Positions 35,804-43,858 of a DNA stretch of 64,000 nucleotides are shown piece after piece. The notes beneath the pieces are model-generated. The model saw nothing but the letters and a program-made list of their open reading frames with translations, was not told where the DNA came from and did no database searches. The stretch's first letter is position 1; each line of letters opens with the position of its first letter. A program made the translations under genes and the position numbers. Source of the stretch: E44-bin32 sp034430615 (GTDB lineage Bacteria; Chloroflexota; Anaerolineae; Anaerolineales; E44-bin32); NCBI GenBank assembly GCA_034430615.1, contig DAOUEJ010000026.1, positions 4,820 through 68,819 on the forward strand, written 5' to 3'.

Positions 35804-36097
35804 TCAAGCAGCCTTGTGTTGCGGCATATCATCGACTGCAGACCGTAATGACGGTTTGCGCACCCGGGAAGATTTTTCATCGACGCCAATCCAGTAATGA
35901 TTAGGCATGACATTGCGGGCAGTCCGAACCTGAACGCCGGCAACGATACCCTCCGCCTCCTCTTTCAGCGTCTGCGGGTGCACCAGGCAGTGTGTCGGCG
36001 TCTCGCCGAATTTATCCCGGTAGAAGCTAACCGCCTGGCTGACCTTATCCTTTAGAGCTGTGGGGCTGTCGTCGAACCAGAGCATTCCGATGTCCAT
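35804..36097 (-). CDS. Unrecognised 97-residue protein between mraY and murD
   Basis: A small soluble protein starting MDIGMLWFDDSPTALKDKV at ATG 36097, with GGAGGAAGGGTC just before it, 12 bases after mraY and 12 before murD. Sequence features are a helix around residues 17-30 (SQAVSFYRDKFGETP), then THCLVHPQTL, VQVRTARNVMPNHYWIGVD and a basic tail. I recall similar short proteins in Chloroflexota genomes but cannot name a family or a function. Its position inside a tight wall operon makes it a real gene. It is not one of the standard dcw proteins. Confidence 0.75.
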   Translation of the reverse strand: MDIGMLWFDDSPTALKDKVSQAVSFYRDKFGETPTHCLVHPQTLKEEAEGIVAGVQVRTARNVMPNHYWIGVDEKSSRVRKPSLRSAVDDMPQHKAA

Positions 36098-36109
36098 GAC
36101 CCTTCCTCC

Positions 36110-37105
36110 TTAGACTAATGCGAGCGCAACCCCGAACATGCCGGCAAGTAAGGCTACAAGCCAAAACCGCTGCACGATCTGGGTATCGCTCCAACCGCTG
36201 AGCTCGAAGTGGTGGTGAAGCGGGGCCATCTTGAGCAATCGACGCCCCCGGGTGATCTTGAAATACGCAACCTGGATGATGACGCTGAGTGTCACGCTGA
36301 AGGGAATGATGGCGATGATTGGGAGCAAGACCCATTGACCGGTCATCAGTGAGACGACCGCTAACGTGGCTCCCAGTGCGAGCGATCCGGTGTCACCCAT
36401 GAAGAGCTCCGCCGGCTGCGCGTTGTACCAGAGGAACGCAAACACCGCTCCCACGACGGTAAAACAGAAGCGAACGAGGAAGACCTGGCCTTGGAGCATG
36501 GCTATCGCTCCGTAGGCAGCAAAGGCTGTGGCTGAGATCAAACCTGCCAGCCCGTCAAGTCCATCCGTAAGATTGACAGCGTTGCTCCAGCCAACGATCC
36601 AGATCATGGCGATTGGGACGTACCAGATGCCAAGGTCGATCACCTCCGGTACGTTGGGCAGGATCAACTCAGGTGTATTAAGCCCATACTTGAGAATCAG
36701 GGCGACACCAAGCGCGACCACCATCTGGAGCAGGAACTTCCAACGGGCACGCATACCTTTGACTGGACGGCTCTTGCGTATGCCAAGCCAGTCATCTACT
36801 GCTCCGATGAGCGCAAAGGCGAACATCACCAGCAGCGGCAGCAGGATCGAGTTGCCCAGTACGGTCAAATCGCTGATGATCGAGACCAAGTTGAGAACGC
36901 CGGTTATCAAGATAACGGGGATGATGAACAGCCAACCGCCCATCGTTGGGGTTCCGAGCTTGGTGATATGACGCTGTGGACCCTCGATGCGGATCTGCTC
37001 GCCAATCCGGAGCATGCGCATGATGCGGATCAACGGCCCACCCCAGATAACTGTGAGCAGAAAGGTGATCCCCCCAAGGGAGAGCGCCATCGCGGTTTGC
37101 GTCAT
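36110..37105 (-). CDS. mraY: Phospho-MurNAc-pentapeptide transferase MraY
   Basis: A 331-residue polytopic transferase that attaches phospho-MurNAc-pentapeptide to undecaprenyl phosphate (lipid I). Conserved parts are GTPTMGG, ALIGAVDDWLGI with the paired aspartates, NAVNLTDGLDGLAG, the MGDTGSLALGA loop and the APLHHHFELSGWSDTQIV loop. About ten TM helices. It begins in the murF stop (ATGA). Confidence 0.96.
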   Translation of the reverse strand: MTQTAMALSLGGITFLLTVIWGGPLIRIMRMLRIGEQIRIEGPQRHITKLGTPTMGGWLFIIPVILITGVLNLVSIISDLTVLGNSILLPLLVMFAFALIGAVDDWLGIRKSRPVKGMRARWKFLLQMVVALGVALILKYGLNTPELILPNVPEVIDLGIWYVPIAMIWIVGWSNAVNLTDGLDGLAGLISATAFAAYGAIAMLQGQVFLVRFCFTVVGAVFAFLWYNAQPAELFMGDTGSLALGATLAVVSLMTGQWVLLPIIAIIPFSVTLSVIIQVAYFKITRGRRLLKMAPLHHHFELSGWSDTQIVQRFWLVALLAGMFGVALALV

Positions 37106-38523
37106 TCGCTTTCCTCAAGCGCCGAAACAACCATGTCCAAAGCCATCCCGCGCGAACCTTTCACCAGGACCACATCCCCCTCCCCGATGCGGCCCTGCAG
37201 GTAATCGATAACCTCATCCTTCGAGCCCAGCTCAAGAACCCGGTCGGCTGGCAAACCAACCGCCCGCGCTTCTTCTGCGATCCAGGCCGATCGCTCACCA
37301 ACCGTGATCATCAGGTCGGCAACCTGGGCAGCACGCGCACCCACCATACGATGCCCGCGCTCCTCATATTCACCAAGCTCAAGCATGTCACCGAGGACAG
37401 CAATCCGGCGTCCCTCGAGATCCTCAAGCAGATTAAGCGCGGCGATGACAGAAGACGGGGCGGCGTTGTAGGTGTCGTCGAGCAGCAATGCTCCCCCGGG
37501 GCCGCGCACTGCCATCAAGCGCAGTTGACTCTGGGTGTCTTGCAGTCCGCTGACGATCTCCTGCCAGGTCAGCCCCTCGACCAGGCCTACCGCTGCTGCT
37601 CGCAGCACGGTGTGAACCGAGTGCCTGCCAAGCAGCGGCACGCGGAGATGGACCTGCTCTTCAGCGAAATGGACCACACAGCGGATCCCTTCCAATCCCA
37701 ATCCTTCTACATCGCTCGCCCACAAATCAGCCTCAGGTGAGAGCCCGTATGTCACGATCCTGGCTTGCGTCCGCTCGGATATGCTCATCACGCGCGGGTC
37801 GTCGTAATTCAAGATCGCGATCCCCTCCGGGGCTGGCGGCAGCGCTTCCACCAGTTCGCCCTTGCCCTTTATGATGGCTTCCATGCTTCCGGCGCGTTCG
37901 AGATGCACCTCGCTGATATTGGTCAATACCCCGATCTGAGGCTGTGCGATCGAACATAGCTGCGCGATCTCACCCGGTATATAGAAACCCATTTCGAGTA
38001 CAGCCCGCTCGTGGCGATCAGTCAAGCTCATCAAGCTCAACGGAAGGCCGATCTCGTTGTTGAGATTTCCCGGGCTGCGTATTGTTACGTAACGACGGCT
38101 GAGCACATCGGCGATCAATTCCTTTGTTGTCGATTTGCCGACACTACCCGTAATTCCAATTACGCGCAGATCGAAGCGTGCCCTCCAGAAGCGCGCCAGC
38201 TGCTGCAGCGCAGACAGGCTGTCTTCTACCCGCAAGCAGATCGGGGGCGACAAGACGCCCAGATCGATCTCGGGCAATGCCCGGCGGATATCCAGGACAG
38301 TCGCCTGTGTCGTGACATCATGTTGGATGATCGCCAGGACTGCGCCCTGCTGGAAGGCATCCTGGACGTAGTTATGCCCATCGCCGCTCTCTCCTGGCAA
38401 TGCCACGAAGAGTGAGCCTTCTTTCACCAGGCGCGAATCGATTACCGTGTCGGTAATGACTTGTTCCAACCCAACCGGTTGGGTTCCTACGATCGATTCA
38501 ACGACCTGGCCTATCGTTAGCAT
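37102..38523 (-). CDS. murF: UDP-MurNAc-tripeptide:D-Ala-D-Ala ligase
   Basis: A 473-residue Mur ligase adding the D-Ala-D-Ala dipeptide. Seen are VALPGESGDGHNYVQDAFQQGA in the N-terminal domain, the ATP loop GITGSVGKSTTKEL, MGFYIPGEIAQL, NISEVHLERAGS and LLLDDTYNAAPSSVIAALN. It abuts ftsI directly (ftsI TAA immediately followed by ATG). murE, usually found between these two, is absent. Confidence 0.96.
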   Translation of the reverse strand: MLTIGQVVESIVGTQPVGLEQVITDTVIDSRLVKEGSLFVALPGESGDGHNYVQDAFQQGAVLAIIQHDVTTQATVLDIRRALPEIDLGVLSPPICLRVEDSLSALQQLARFWRARFDLRVIGITGSVGKSTTKELIADVLSRRYVTIRSPGNLNNEIGLPLSLMSLTDRHERAVLEMGFYIPGEIAQLCSIAQPQIGVLTNISEVHLERAGSMEAIIKGKGELVEALPPAPEGIAILNYDDPRVMSISERTQARIVTYGLSPEADLWASDVEGLGLEGIRCVVHFAEEQVHLRVPLLGRHSVHTVLRAAAVGLVEGLTWQEIVSGLQDTQSQLRLMAVRGPGGALLLDDTYNAAPSSVIAALNLLEDLEGRRIAVLGDMLELGEYEERGHRMVGARAAQVADLMITVGERSAWIAEEARAVGLPADRVLELGSKDEVIDYLQGRIGEGDVVLVKGSRGMALDMVVSALEESE

Positions 38524-40347
38524 TTACTGTTGTTCCTCGGTTCTCGCTGCTGCAAGCTGGTCCCGCACATGATCGGGCGGGATCTCAAGCATCGCGACCA
38601 AACGTTCCACCACATCCCGGAAGACCGGGGCTGCCACAACGGAGCCCCACGGTGATGATTCGGGTTTGTCGATTCGCACCAGAACGATGAACTGCGGATC
38701 GACAACCGGTCCCCATCCGACGAAGGAGGCGATCGTCCATCGGTCATCGTAGCCACGCTCAGTCGGGATCTGCGCCGTACCAGTCTTCCCGGCTAATTCG
38801 TACCCGTTCACATGCGCAAGCGTGGTCTCGCCATCGAGGGATTGCGAGAGCATGCTGGTCATCACCTCGGCTGTTTCGGCTGATATCGGCCTTCCGAGTA
38901 CCGTCGGCTTCGGATAGTAAGCTCCCTCTGGACCCACAACCGCTCTAACGACATGCGGCTGCAGCATGACGCCTTGATTGGCGATGGCACCTACCGCTGC
39001 CAGGAGCTGGACCGGTGTAACGGATACGCCCTGGCCAAACGCGTTCGTTCCCAAATCGGCCTCGGTCCATTCCGGGTGGCGCGGCGTCCGCAGCTGTCCT
39101 GGGACTTCGCCGGCTACATCGATCCCGGTACCGCGACCGATCCCGAAAGCCTCCAGGTATTTGTAAAACAAAGGGGCGCCCAGCCTCTCGGAGGCCACGT
39201 ACGCCAGGCAGACGTTGAGCGAGTGCTGCATGCATCCGATCATCGTCTGCGGACCCCAGGCCCCACCGTTCCAGTTCCGGATGCGAACCCCACCGACCTC
39301 GATCACCCCTGTATCCAGGTACTCATCTTCAGGCGTCACCACACCGGCATCGATCGCCGCCGCCATCGTGAGCACCTTGAAGGTCGATCCTGGTTCGAAC
39401 TGTCCGCCGACCGCCGGGTTAATGACCAGCTCCTCGGTTTCGCTCACCTTGTCAGCCTCGACACCCTGTGTTTCAAGCCAGGGTTCATAGTTGTTCGGAT
39501 CAAGTGAGGGCTGGATGGCGAGAGCCAGAATTTCGCCTGTCTTCGGATCCATGACGATGATCTGACCGGATTCGGCGCTTGAGTCTTCCAACACCTTCCT
39601 CAGGATGTCTTCCACCATCTGCTGGATATCGAGGTCAATCGTCAACACCAGGTTGACGCCCGCCGGCGGATCGGGTTCCAGACGCGCTTCTGGCGGGATG
39701 TAGCCGCGCTCGATCGTGATCGGCTTGCCTGCTAGCCAGCTGTCGTAAAAACCTTCAAGTCCGAAAAACCCCTTCCCTTCCTGGTTGACAAACCCCAACA
39801 GATGTCCGGCCAGGCGCCCGGCTGGGTATTCCCGGCGGGGGGCAGGAACCATCTTCAAGCCACTCAGATCGGGGGCTTCCGGATCAAGCAGAAAGCCCTT
39901 GAGCATGTCGGAGGCAACCTGGTCAATCGTAATCGGCCAGCGCTCATCTACCCCAACCTGCCTCGTTAGACGGATGCGGAATTGCCCGATCGAACCCCAA
40001 TCTGCCATGAGTTGGGCATACAGATCCTCATAGGGCAGGATCAACGCCCGGGAAAGCACAGCCGCGATCTGCTTGCGGCTTGTCGGCGTGAGTTGGAAGA
40101 CTTCGATCTCCAGGTAGTAGGTCGGGACGTTCGTGGCCAACAAGTCCCCATCCCGGTCGTAGATCAGACCCCGCTCGGGAACGACTTCGTTGTCGATTTC
40201 ATTCGCCGCCTCGACCCAGGTAGCGAAGACCGGGGCATAAGGGCCAAATTGGACCCGGATGAGCTGGATGAGCATCGCGGTTGCGATCACGACCATGAAC
40301 GCAAGCAATACTCGCACCCGCCGGTAGGGAAGGCTGTTGGGGATCAC
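38524..40347 (-). CDS. ftsI: Penicillin-binding protein, FtsI/PBP2 class
   Basis: A 607-residue class B PBP: a TM helix at about 12-32, a dimerisation domain (VPERGLIYDRDGDLLA, then YPAGRLAGHLLGFV) and a transpeptidase domain with GSTFKV (the SxxK box), SLN (SxN box) and KTGTAQ (KTG box). It cross-links septal peptidoglycan with FtsW. GTG at 40347 overlaps the stop of the ftsL-like gene (GTGA). There is no PASTA domain. Confidence 0.95.
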   Translation of the reverse strand: MIPNSLPYRRVRVLLAFMVVIATAMLIQLIRVQFGPYAPVFATWVEAANEIDNEVVPERGLIYDRDGDLLATNVPTYYLEIEVFQLTPTSRKQIAAVLSRALILPYEDLYAQLMADWGSIGQFRIRLTRQVGVDERWPITIDQVASDMLKGFLLDPEAPDLSGLKMVPAPRREYPAGRLAGHLLGFVNQEGKGFFGLEGFYDSWLAGKPITIERGYIPPEARLEPDPPAGVNLVLTIDLDIQQMVEDILRKVLEDSSAESGQIIVMDPKTGEILALAIQPSLDPNNYEPWLETQGVEADKVSETEELVINPAVGGQFEPGSTFKVLTMAAAIDAGVVTPEDEYLDTGVIEVGGVRIRNWNGGAWGPQTMIGCMQHSLNVCLAYVASERLGAPLFYKYLEAFGIGRGTGIDVAGEVPGQLRTPRHPEWTEADLGTNAFGQGVSVTPVQLLAAVGAIANQGVMLQPHVVRAVVGPEGAYYPKPTVLGRPISAETAEVMTSMLSQSLDGETTLAHVNGYELAGKTGTAQIPTERGYDDRWTIASFVGWGPVVDPQFIVLVRIDKPESSPWGSVVAAPVFRDVVERLVAMLEIPPDHVRDQLAAARTEEQQ

Positions 40348-40802
40348 TGCACGCCTCCCCCTCGTGGGCGGACGACACGGATCAGCCACTCACCGAGTGT
40401 TTCCGTGTATGCTGGCGAAAGTGAGCTGGCATGGTCGGAGGTCGATGAGGGTGGCAGCGGCGCCTCGAACATTTCAGGAGCCACGTAACCGTCGATGTTG
40501 ATGTAGAGCATATCGCCCATACCTGCCGGTTGGTATCCAAGTTCCAATGCCCGCTCGAGCATGTGTTGGGGGGTCGTCAGTTCTGCCAGGGTGGAAGTGA
40601 GTTCTGCGATCTGCCGCTGGAATTCAGCCCTGTCATTCTGGAGCACGAGCACATCCCTGCCGGCCCGTGCCACACGACCGTTAACGGCGAGGTACAGGCC
40701 AGCGACGATCAGCAGCGCAAGCGAGCCGATGATCGTGCGGCTCGTGATGCGCACCTGTGACTTCCAGGGCAGTTTTCGACGGACTTGATTGTGTTTGGCC
40801 AC
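40344..40802 (-). CDS. ftsL: FtsL/DivIC-like division protein
   Basis: A 152-residue bitopic protein: basic N-terminus (VRRKLPWKSQVR), one TM helix around 24-42, then a short coiled coil (VLVLQNDRAEFQRQIAELTSTLAELTTPQHMLERA) typical of FtsL and DivIC, then a Pro/Ser-rich extracytoplasmic tail of about 50 residues. Position between rsmH and ftsI is the canonical ftsL slot. The sequence family is too divergent to separate FtsL from DivIC with certainty. Confidence 0.8.
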   Translation of the reverse strand: MAKHNQVRRKLPWKSQVRITSRTIIGSLALLIVAGLYLAVNGRVARAGRDVLVLQNDRAEFQRQIAELTSTLAELTTPQHMLERALELGYQPAGMGDMLYINIDGYVAPEMFEAPLPPSSTSDHASSLSPAYTETLGEWLIRVVRPRGGGVQ

Positions 40803-40846
40803 GCACTAACCTCAAGACACACGATTCAAGGCCAGGCTTGCAAGCT

Positions 40847-41800
40847 TCATGCCACTGGCACGCGTTCTGCAACCCGTAAGCGGGCGCTCCGTGAACGCGG
40901 GTTGCGCTCAATTTCATCCGCGGAAGCGCTTTCTGGCCGCTTGGTGATGAGCCTCAAGCTTGCTTTGTGTTCACACGTGCAGATTGGCTGTTCGGGAGGA
41001 CAGACGCAATCATGGCTCTCCCGGCGCATAAACTGCTTCACGATCCGATCCTCGAGGGAGTGGAAGGCGATAACAGCCAAGCGCCCATCTGGTTTGAGCA
41101 GATGGAGGGCTGCCTGCAGGCCTTCCTGCAATTCTTCCAACTCCTGGTTGACCGCGATGCGCAGCGCCTGGAAGGTCCTGGTCGCAGGATGGATCCCCGG
41201 CCGTGTCTTCCCTGCGGCCTGAGCGACCACATCGGCCAATTCGCGCGTTGTGCGCAGCGGACGGGCGGCAATGATCGCTCGTGCCACCCGGCGCGCACGT
41301 GGTTCTTCGCCGAACTGGCCCAGAAGTTGTGTCAGTTCATCTTCCTCAAGCAGGTTAACGAGGTCGGAAGCGGTGGCAGCCGAAGCCGGATCGAAACGCA
41401 TATCGAGCGGACCTTCATGTTGAAAGGAAAAACCACGTTCACGATCAGCCAGCTGCATCGAGGAAAGTCCCAGGTCGAGCAAGATCCCATCGACGGTGGA
41501 CCAGCCCAGCTCGGCTGCCGGAGTTGCCATTTCACTGTAAGAGGATTGACATAGTGTGACACGATCCTGAAAACGCTCTAGCGTTCGCCGAGCGACAGCC
41601 AGTGCGTTTGGATCCCGATCAAGCCCTAGCAGCAGCCCGGCGGGAGAAGATATTTCCAGGATCCCTTTCGCATGCCCACCAGCGCCTATAGTGCCATCTA
41701 TGTAGCGCCCGGCGGAACGTGGTTTCAGCGCCGCGAGCACATTCTGGTAAAGTACCGGGGTGTGTTCACCGGCGGAAGCAGCGTCCAGGGACGCGCTCAT
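40847..41800 (-). CDS. rsmH: 16S rRNA (cytosine-1402 N4) methyltransferase
   Basis: A 317-residue RsmH (MraW). The start EHTPVLYQNVLAAL, the SAM motif GTIGAGGHAKGIL, LDLGLSSMQL, RTFQALRIAVNQEL and GRLAVIAFHSLEDRIVKQFM are all family hallmarks. It methylates C1402 in the ribosomal P site. It starts 3 bases after mraZ, the usual arrangement. Confidence 0.97.
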   Translation of the reverse strand: MSASLDAASAGEHTPVLYQNVLAALKPRSAGRYIDGTIGAGGHAKGILEISSPAGLLLGLDRDPNALAVARRTLERFQDRVTLCQSSYSEMATPAAELGWSTVDGILLDLGLSSMQLADRERGFSFQHEGPLDMRFDPASAATASDLVNLLEEDELTQLLGQFGEEPRARRVARAIIAARPLRTTRELADVVAQAAGKTRPGIHPATRTFQALRIAVNQELEELQEGLQAALHLLKPDGRLAVIAFHSLEDRIVKQFMRRESHDCVCPPEQPICTCEHKASLRLITKRPESASADEIERNPRSRSARLRVAERVPVA

Positions 41801-41803
41801 CGC

Positions 41804-42241
41804 CTACCCCGCGGAGAGGTCAAATTGAGTGAAGCGCCGGGCATTGATGTCTGGATCGGTGACCCCGGTCAATTCAGACGACCAAGCATCACCATTCCAG
41901 ATTTCGAAGTATTCCCCGGCGCCGACGATGGTGGTATCACCATCAAGCTTGGCGTACTCCCGCAGGAACGGCGGAATTAGAATTCGGCCTGAAGAATCGA
42001 GCTGCACATCGGTTGCACCCCCAAAGATCATACGGCGGACGGCGCGTGCCTCTGGATCGGTCGTGGTAAGCGTCGTTGCCCGTTGTGCAAGCCGCTCGAA
42101 GCTGTCTGTGGTATAAACCTGCAAATTGCGTTCGAAGCCCTGGGTCACATAGGCGCCCTGGTCGAGCAGTTCCCGGAATTTAACCGGGATCGTCAACCGG
42201 CCTTTGGCATCGATAGAATGAGTGAATTGACCCAAGAACAT
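41804..42241 (-). CDS. mraZ: Transcriptional regulator MraZ
   Basis: A 145-residue protein with two SpoVT/AbrB-like swapped-hairpin domains: FLGQFTHSIDAKGRLTIPVKFRE at the N-terminus and VQLDSSGRILIPPFLREYAKLDG in the second half. MraZ represses its own dcw operon by binding TGGGN repeats; four such repeats lie 49-83 bases upstream. The chosen ATG at 42241 follows AAGGTAG; the open frame upstream runs through the operator and is not coding. Confidence 0.95.
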   Translation of the reverse strand: MFLGQFTHSIDAKGRLTIPVKFRELLDQGAYVTQGFERNLQVYTTDSFERLAQRATTLTTTDPEARAVRRMIFGGATDVQLDSSGRILIPPFLREYAKLDGDTTIVGAGEYFEIWNGDAWSSELTGVTDPDINARRFTQFDLSAG

Positions 42242-42268
42242 GTGTTCTACCTTAGCTACTAACGGAGA

Positions 42269-42290
42269 GACGCCGGTATGTACCGGCGTC
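42269..42290 (-). promoter_or_regulatory. Palindrome in the mraZ leader
   Basis: A perfect 22-bp palindrome-like element: GACGCCGGTA, two bases, then its complement. It lies between the MraZ operator and the mraZ ribosome site in the 5' leader. As RNA it could form an 8-bp hairpin. Confidence 0.6.
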
Positions 42291-42324
42291 CCACTATCTC
42301 CCACCTCCCCCCACAAGTGCCCAC
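42290..42324 (-). promoter_or_regulatory. MraZ operator: four GTGGG repeats at 10-bp spacing
   Basis: On the minus strand GTGGG occurs with starts exactly 10 bp apart (plus-strand CCCAC at 42290, 42300, 42310 and 42320). This matches the known MraZ site type (TGGGN boxes with 5-base gaps). The array lies directly downstream of the -10, where bound MraZ would block initiation. Confidence 0.88.
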
Positions 42325-42354
42325 AGTATATACCAATTTCACCCACCAATGCAA
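42325..42354 (-). promoter_or_regulatory. dcw operon promoter (Pmra)
   Basis: Minus strand TTGCAT (42349-42354), 18-base spacer, TATACT (42325-42330). The predicted start of transcription falls inside the MraZ repeat array, giving a leader of about 75 bases. Confidence 0.65.
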
Positions 42355-42444
42355 GCATCTGCGGGAATTGCACAGGTTGGTACTTTATTCCCATCTCGAC
42401 ACATGTGCAGTGGACATAAGTGAGTTGAGCTCATAACAAACAAA

Positions 42445-42480
42445 AAAGACTTCCGGGGCTATAGCTTCCCGGAAGTCTCT
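42445..42480 (-). terminator. Intrinsic terminator of rnpB
   Basis: Minus strand: GACTTCCGGG, loop, CCGGAAGTC followed by TTTTTTG. A classic strong terminator immediately after the RNase P RNA. Confidence 0.9.
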
Positions 42481-42483
42481 TCA

Positions 42484-42866
42484 GCTGGGACCGGCCTGTA
42501 AGCCGCGTTCTGTCCGGACCCGCAGGTCCGTGGCAATCATCCATCTAGGCCGTACGTTACCGCACGGCTCATGCAGCCTACCCGACGTTCGAAGTGGACG
42601 AGCAGCCCACTGCCCCGGAGGGACTCACGTCTGCTTGGCCTTGCTCCCGGTGGGGGTTGCCTGGCCGCCGGCATTGCTGCCGGCGCCGGTGGTCTCTTAC
42701 ACCACCTTTTCACCCTGACCCTGCACGCATGGCGTGCGGGCGGTCGTTTTCTGTGGCCCTGTCCGCGGGATTTCCCCGCCCGGGCGTTACCCGACACCGT
42801 GCTCTGTGGAGCGCGGACTTTCCTCAGGTGCTGCACACCTGCGATTGCCCGGCCGATCCAGCATCA
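42484..42866 (-). ncRNA. rnpB: RNase P RNA
   Basis: The minus strand contains the universal bacterial RNase P RNA core: GAGGAAAGTCCGCGCTCC near the 5' end, then AGGGTGAAAAGGTG, the GGGAGCAAGGCCAAGCAG segment, GGGTAGGCTGCATGAGCC, and ACAGAACGCGGCTTACA near the 3' end. The two ends can pair as helix P1 (CTGGATCGGCC with GGCCGGTCCCAG, one mismatch or bulge). About 383 nt, class A-like by eye. It is the catalytic RNA that trims tRNA 5' leaders. Confidence 0.95.
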
Positions 42867-42871
42867 ACTTG

Positions 42872-42900
42872 ATCTTATCGCACGCTGCTGGCGACGTCAA
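42872..42900 (-). promoter_or_regulatory. Promoter of rnpB
   Basis: Minus strand TTGACG, 17 bases, TAAGAT; the expected transcription start 6-7 bases on coincides with the folded 5' end of the RNase P RNA. Confidence 0.75.
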
Positions 42901-42947
42901 CGAGAGGATGTTTACGGGGTACTAATGCATTTCTTACACAGATACTC

Positions 42948-42976
42948 TTGTATGGTGTATACCGTGGGCTTATAAT
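42948..42976 (+). promoter_or_regulatory. Promoter of the FmdB-type gene
   Basis: TTGTAT, 17 bases, perfect TATAAT; the leader to ATG 43002 is about 19 bases and includes GGAAAGG. Divergent from the rnpB promoter. Confidence 0.7.
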
Positions 42977-43001
42977 GCTTTCAGTGTAAGGAAAGGTCAG
43001 C

Positions 43002-43292
43002 ATGCCGATCTACACGTACCGGTGCGAAAATTGCGGTGTCCAATTCGATCGTCAGCAGCACTTCGATGATCCACAATTGAAGAAATGCCCTGAATGTGGA
43101 AAATTGAAACTGCGCAAGGTCTTCCTTCCGGTTGGGATCGTTTTTAAGGGCTCGGGCTTCTATGCAACCGATCATAGGTCGCCCTCCGGCCAGGTTTCAC
43201 GCGGGGATGGTTCATCCAAGTCCTCAAAGGAGCCGGCAAAGGAGAGCGAGTCGAGCAGTTCCACGAGCACTGTGAGCAAGGACGACGATTAG
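43002..43292 (+). CDS. FmdB-type zinc ribbon protein
   Basis: A 96-residue protein whose first half is the FmdB zinc ribbon: MPIYTYRCENCG and CPECGKLKLRKVF give the two CxxC pairs. The second half is low-complexity Ser, Lys and Glu (about 60-96). Such proteins are common next to translation or RNA genes and may bind nucleic acid, but function is unproven. ATG 43002 has GGAAAGG upstream. Confidence 0.88.
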   Translation: MPIYTYRCENCGVQFDRQQHFDDPQLKKCPECGKLKLRKVFLPVGIVFKGSGFYATDHRSPSGQVSRGDGSSKSSKEPAKESESSSSTSTVSKDDD

Positions 43293-43372
43293 CAGCGTAA
43301 TCCGGGTTCGGGGGAGGGTTATGCTTAAAGCCTAAGCCATCCCCACCCAATTTGAATATCCTGCAATAAAGT

Positions 43373-43400
43373 GTAGGGGCGCATCGCGATGCGCCCCTAC
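43373..43400. repeat. 28-bp perfect palindrome
   Basis: GTAGGGGCGCATCG followed at once by its exact complement. This GC-rich palindrome ending in GTAGGGGCGC resembles dispersed palindromic repeats that I associate with Chloroflexota and cyanobacteria. It lies 81 bases past the FmdB gene in an otherwise AT-richer 215-base gap with no gene, and may also stop transcription. Confidence 0.75.
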
Positions 43401-43507
43401 GTTGTTTCTCGAATGAATCGATCCTTCGGAATTAGGAATTTATGGAATTGGTGGCTGTCTCGGATTAAAACACCGACCGTAAACAAGCATCACAGCTTAT
43501 TACATCT

Positions 43508-43810
43508 TTAGAGTTGGAACCCGCCGCTTGCTTTGACCACCTTCGAATCGAAATTGGTGACGAACTCGAATAGCCGTTCACGCAGCTTGACCCAGTCCTC
43601 GTGCTCGCGGGCTTTGCGCATCACGTCCCCGTCCTCGGCCAGGAAGACAGCCTGCATCTGCGGTCCTTCACCATAGGTTGTGTACCAGGCTTCCGCTGGC
43701 TCGACACCCAGGCGCTGCAGTCCGGGGACGAACTCGCGAACGAGAAACTCAAAATATTCCTGCTCTCTGCCCGGTATCATATCCCAGGTCATCAACCACT
43801 TCAACGACAT
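43508..43810 (-). CDS. Small dimeric alpha-beta barrel-like hypothetical protein
   Basis: A 100-residue protein starting MSLKWLMTWDMIPGREQEYFEFL and ending with a VVKASGGFQL tail. The ferredoxin-like pattern (strand, long helix with FVPGLQRLG, strand EAWYTTYGEGPQMQAVFLAED, helix) suggests the dimeric alpha-beta barrel (NIPSNAP/ABM-like) class, which includes many small unassigned proteins. No catalytic residue is obvious. It lies 49 bases from the next minus-strand gene. Confidence 0.65.
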   Translation of the reverse strand: MSLKWLMTWDMIPGREQEYFEFLVREFVPGLQRLGVEPAEAWYTTYGEGPQMQAVFLAEDGDVMRKAREHEDWVKLRERLFEFVTNFDSKVVKASGGFQL

Positions 43811-43858
43811 CCGTAATCCTCTTCGAGTCCAATTCTGTTCAACCGCTGTAAACCCATC

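Noticed and set aside
42290..42346. GTGGG repeats as a CRISPR or minisatellite
   Set aside because: Only four 10-bp units, position and sequence match an MraZ operator; a fifth GTGGG near 42342 is out of phase.
42594..42872. Open frames across 42530-42970
   Set aside because: This region is the RNase P RNA, which explains its conservation and GC content.
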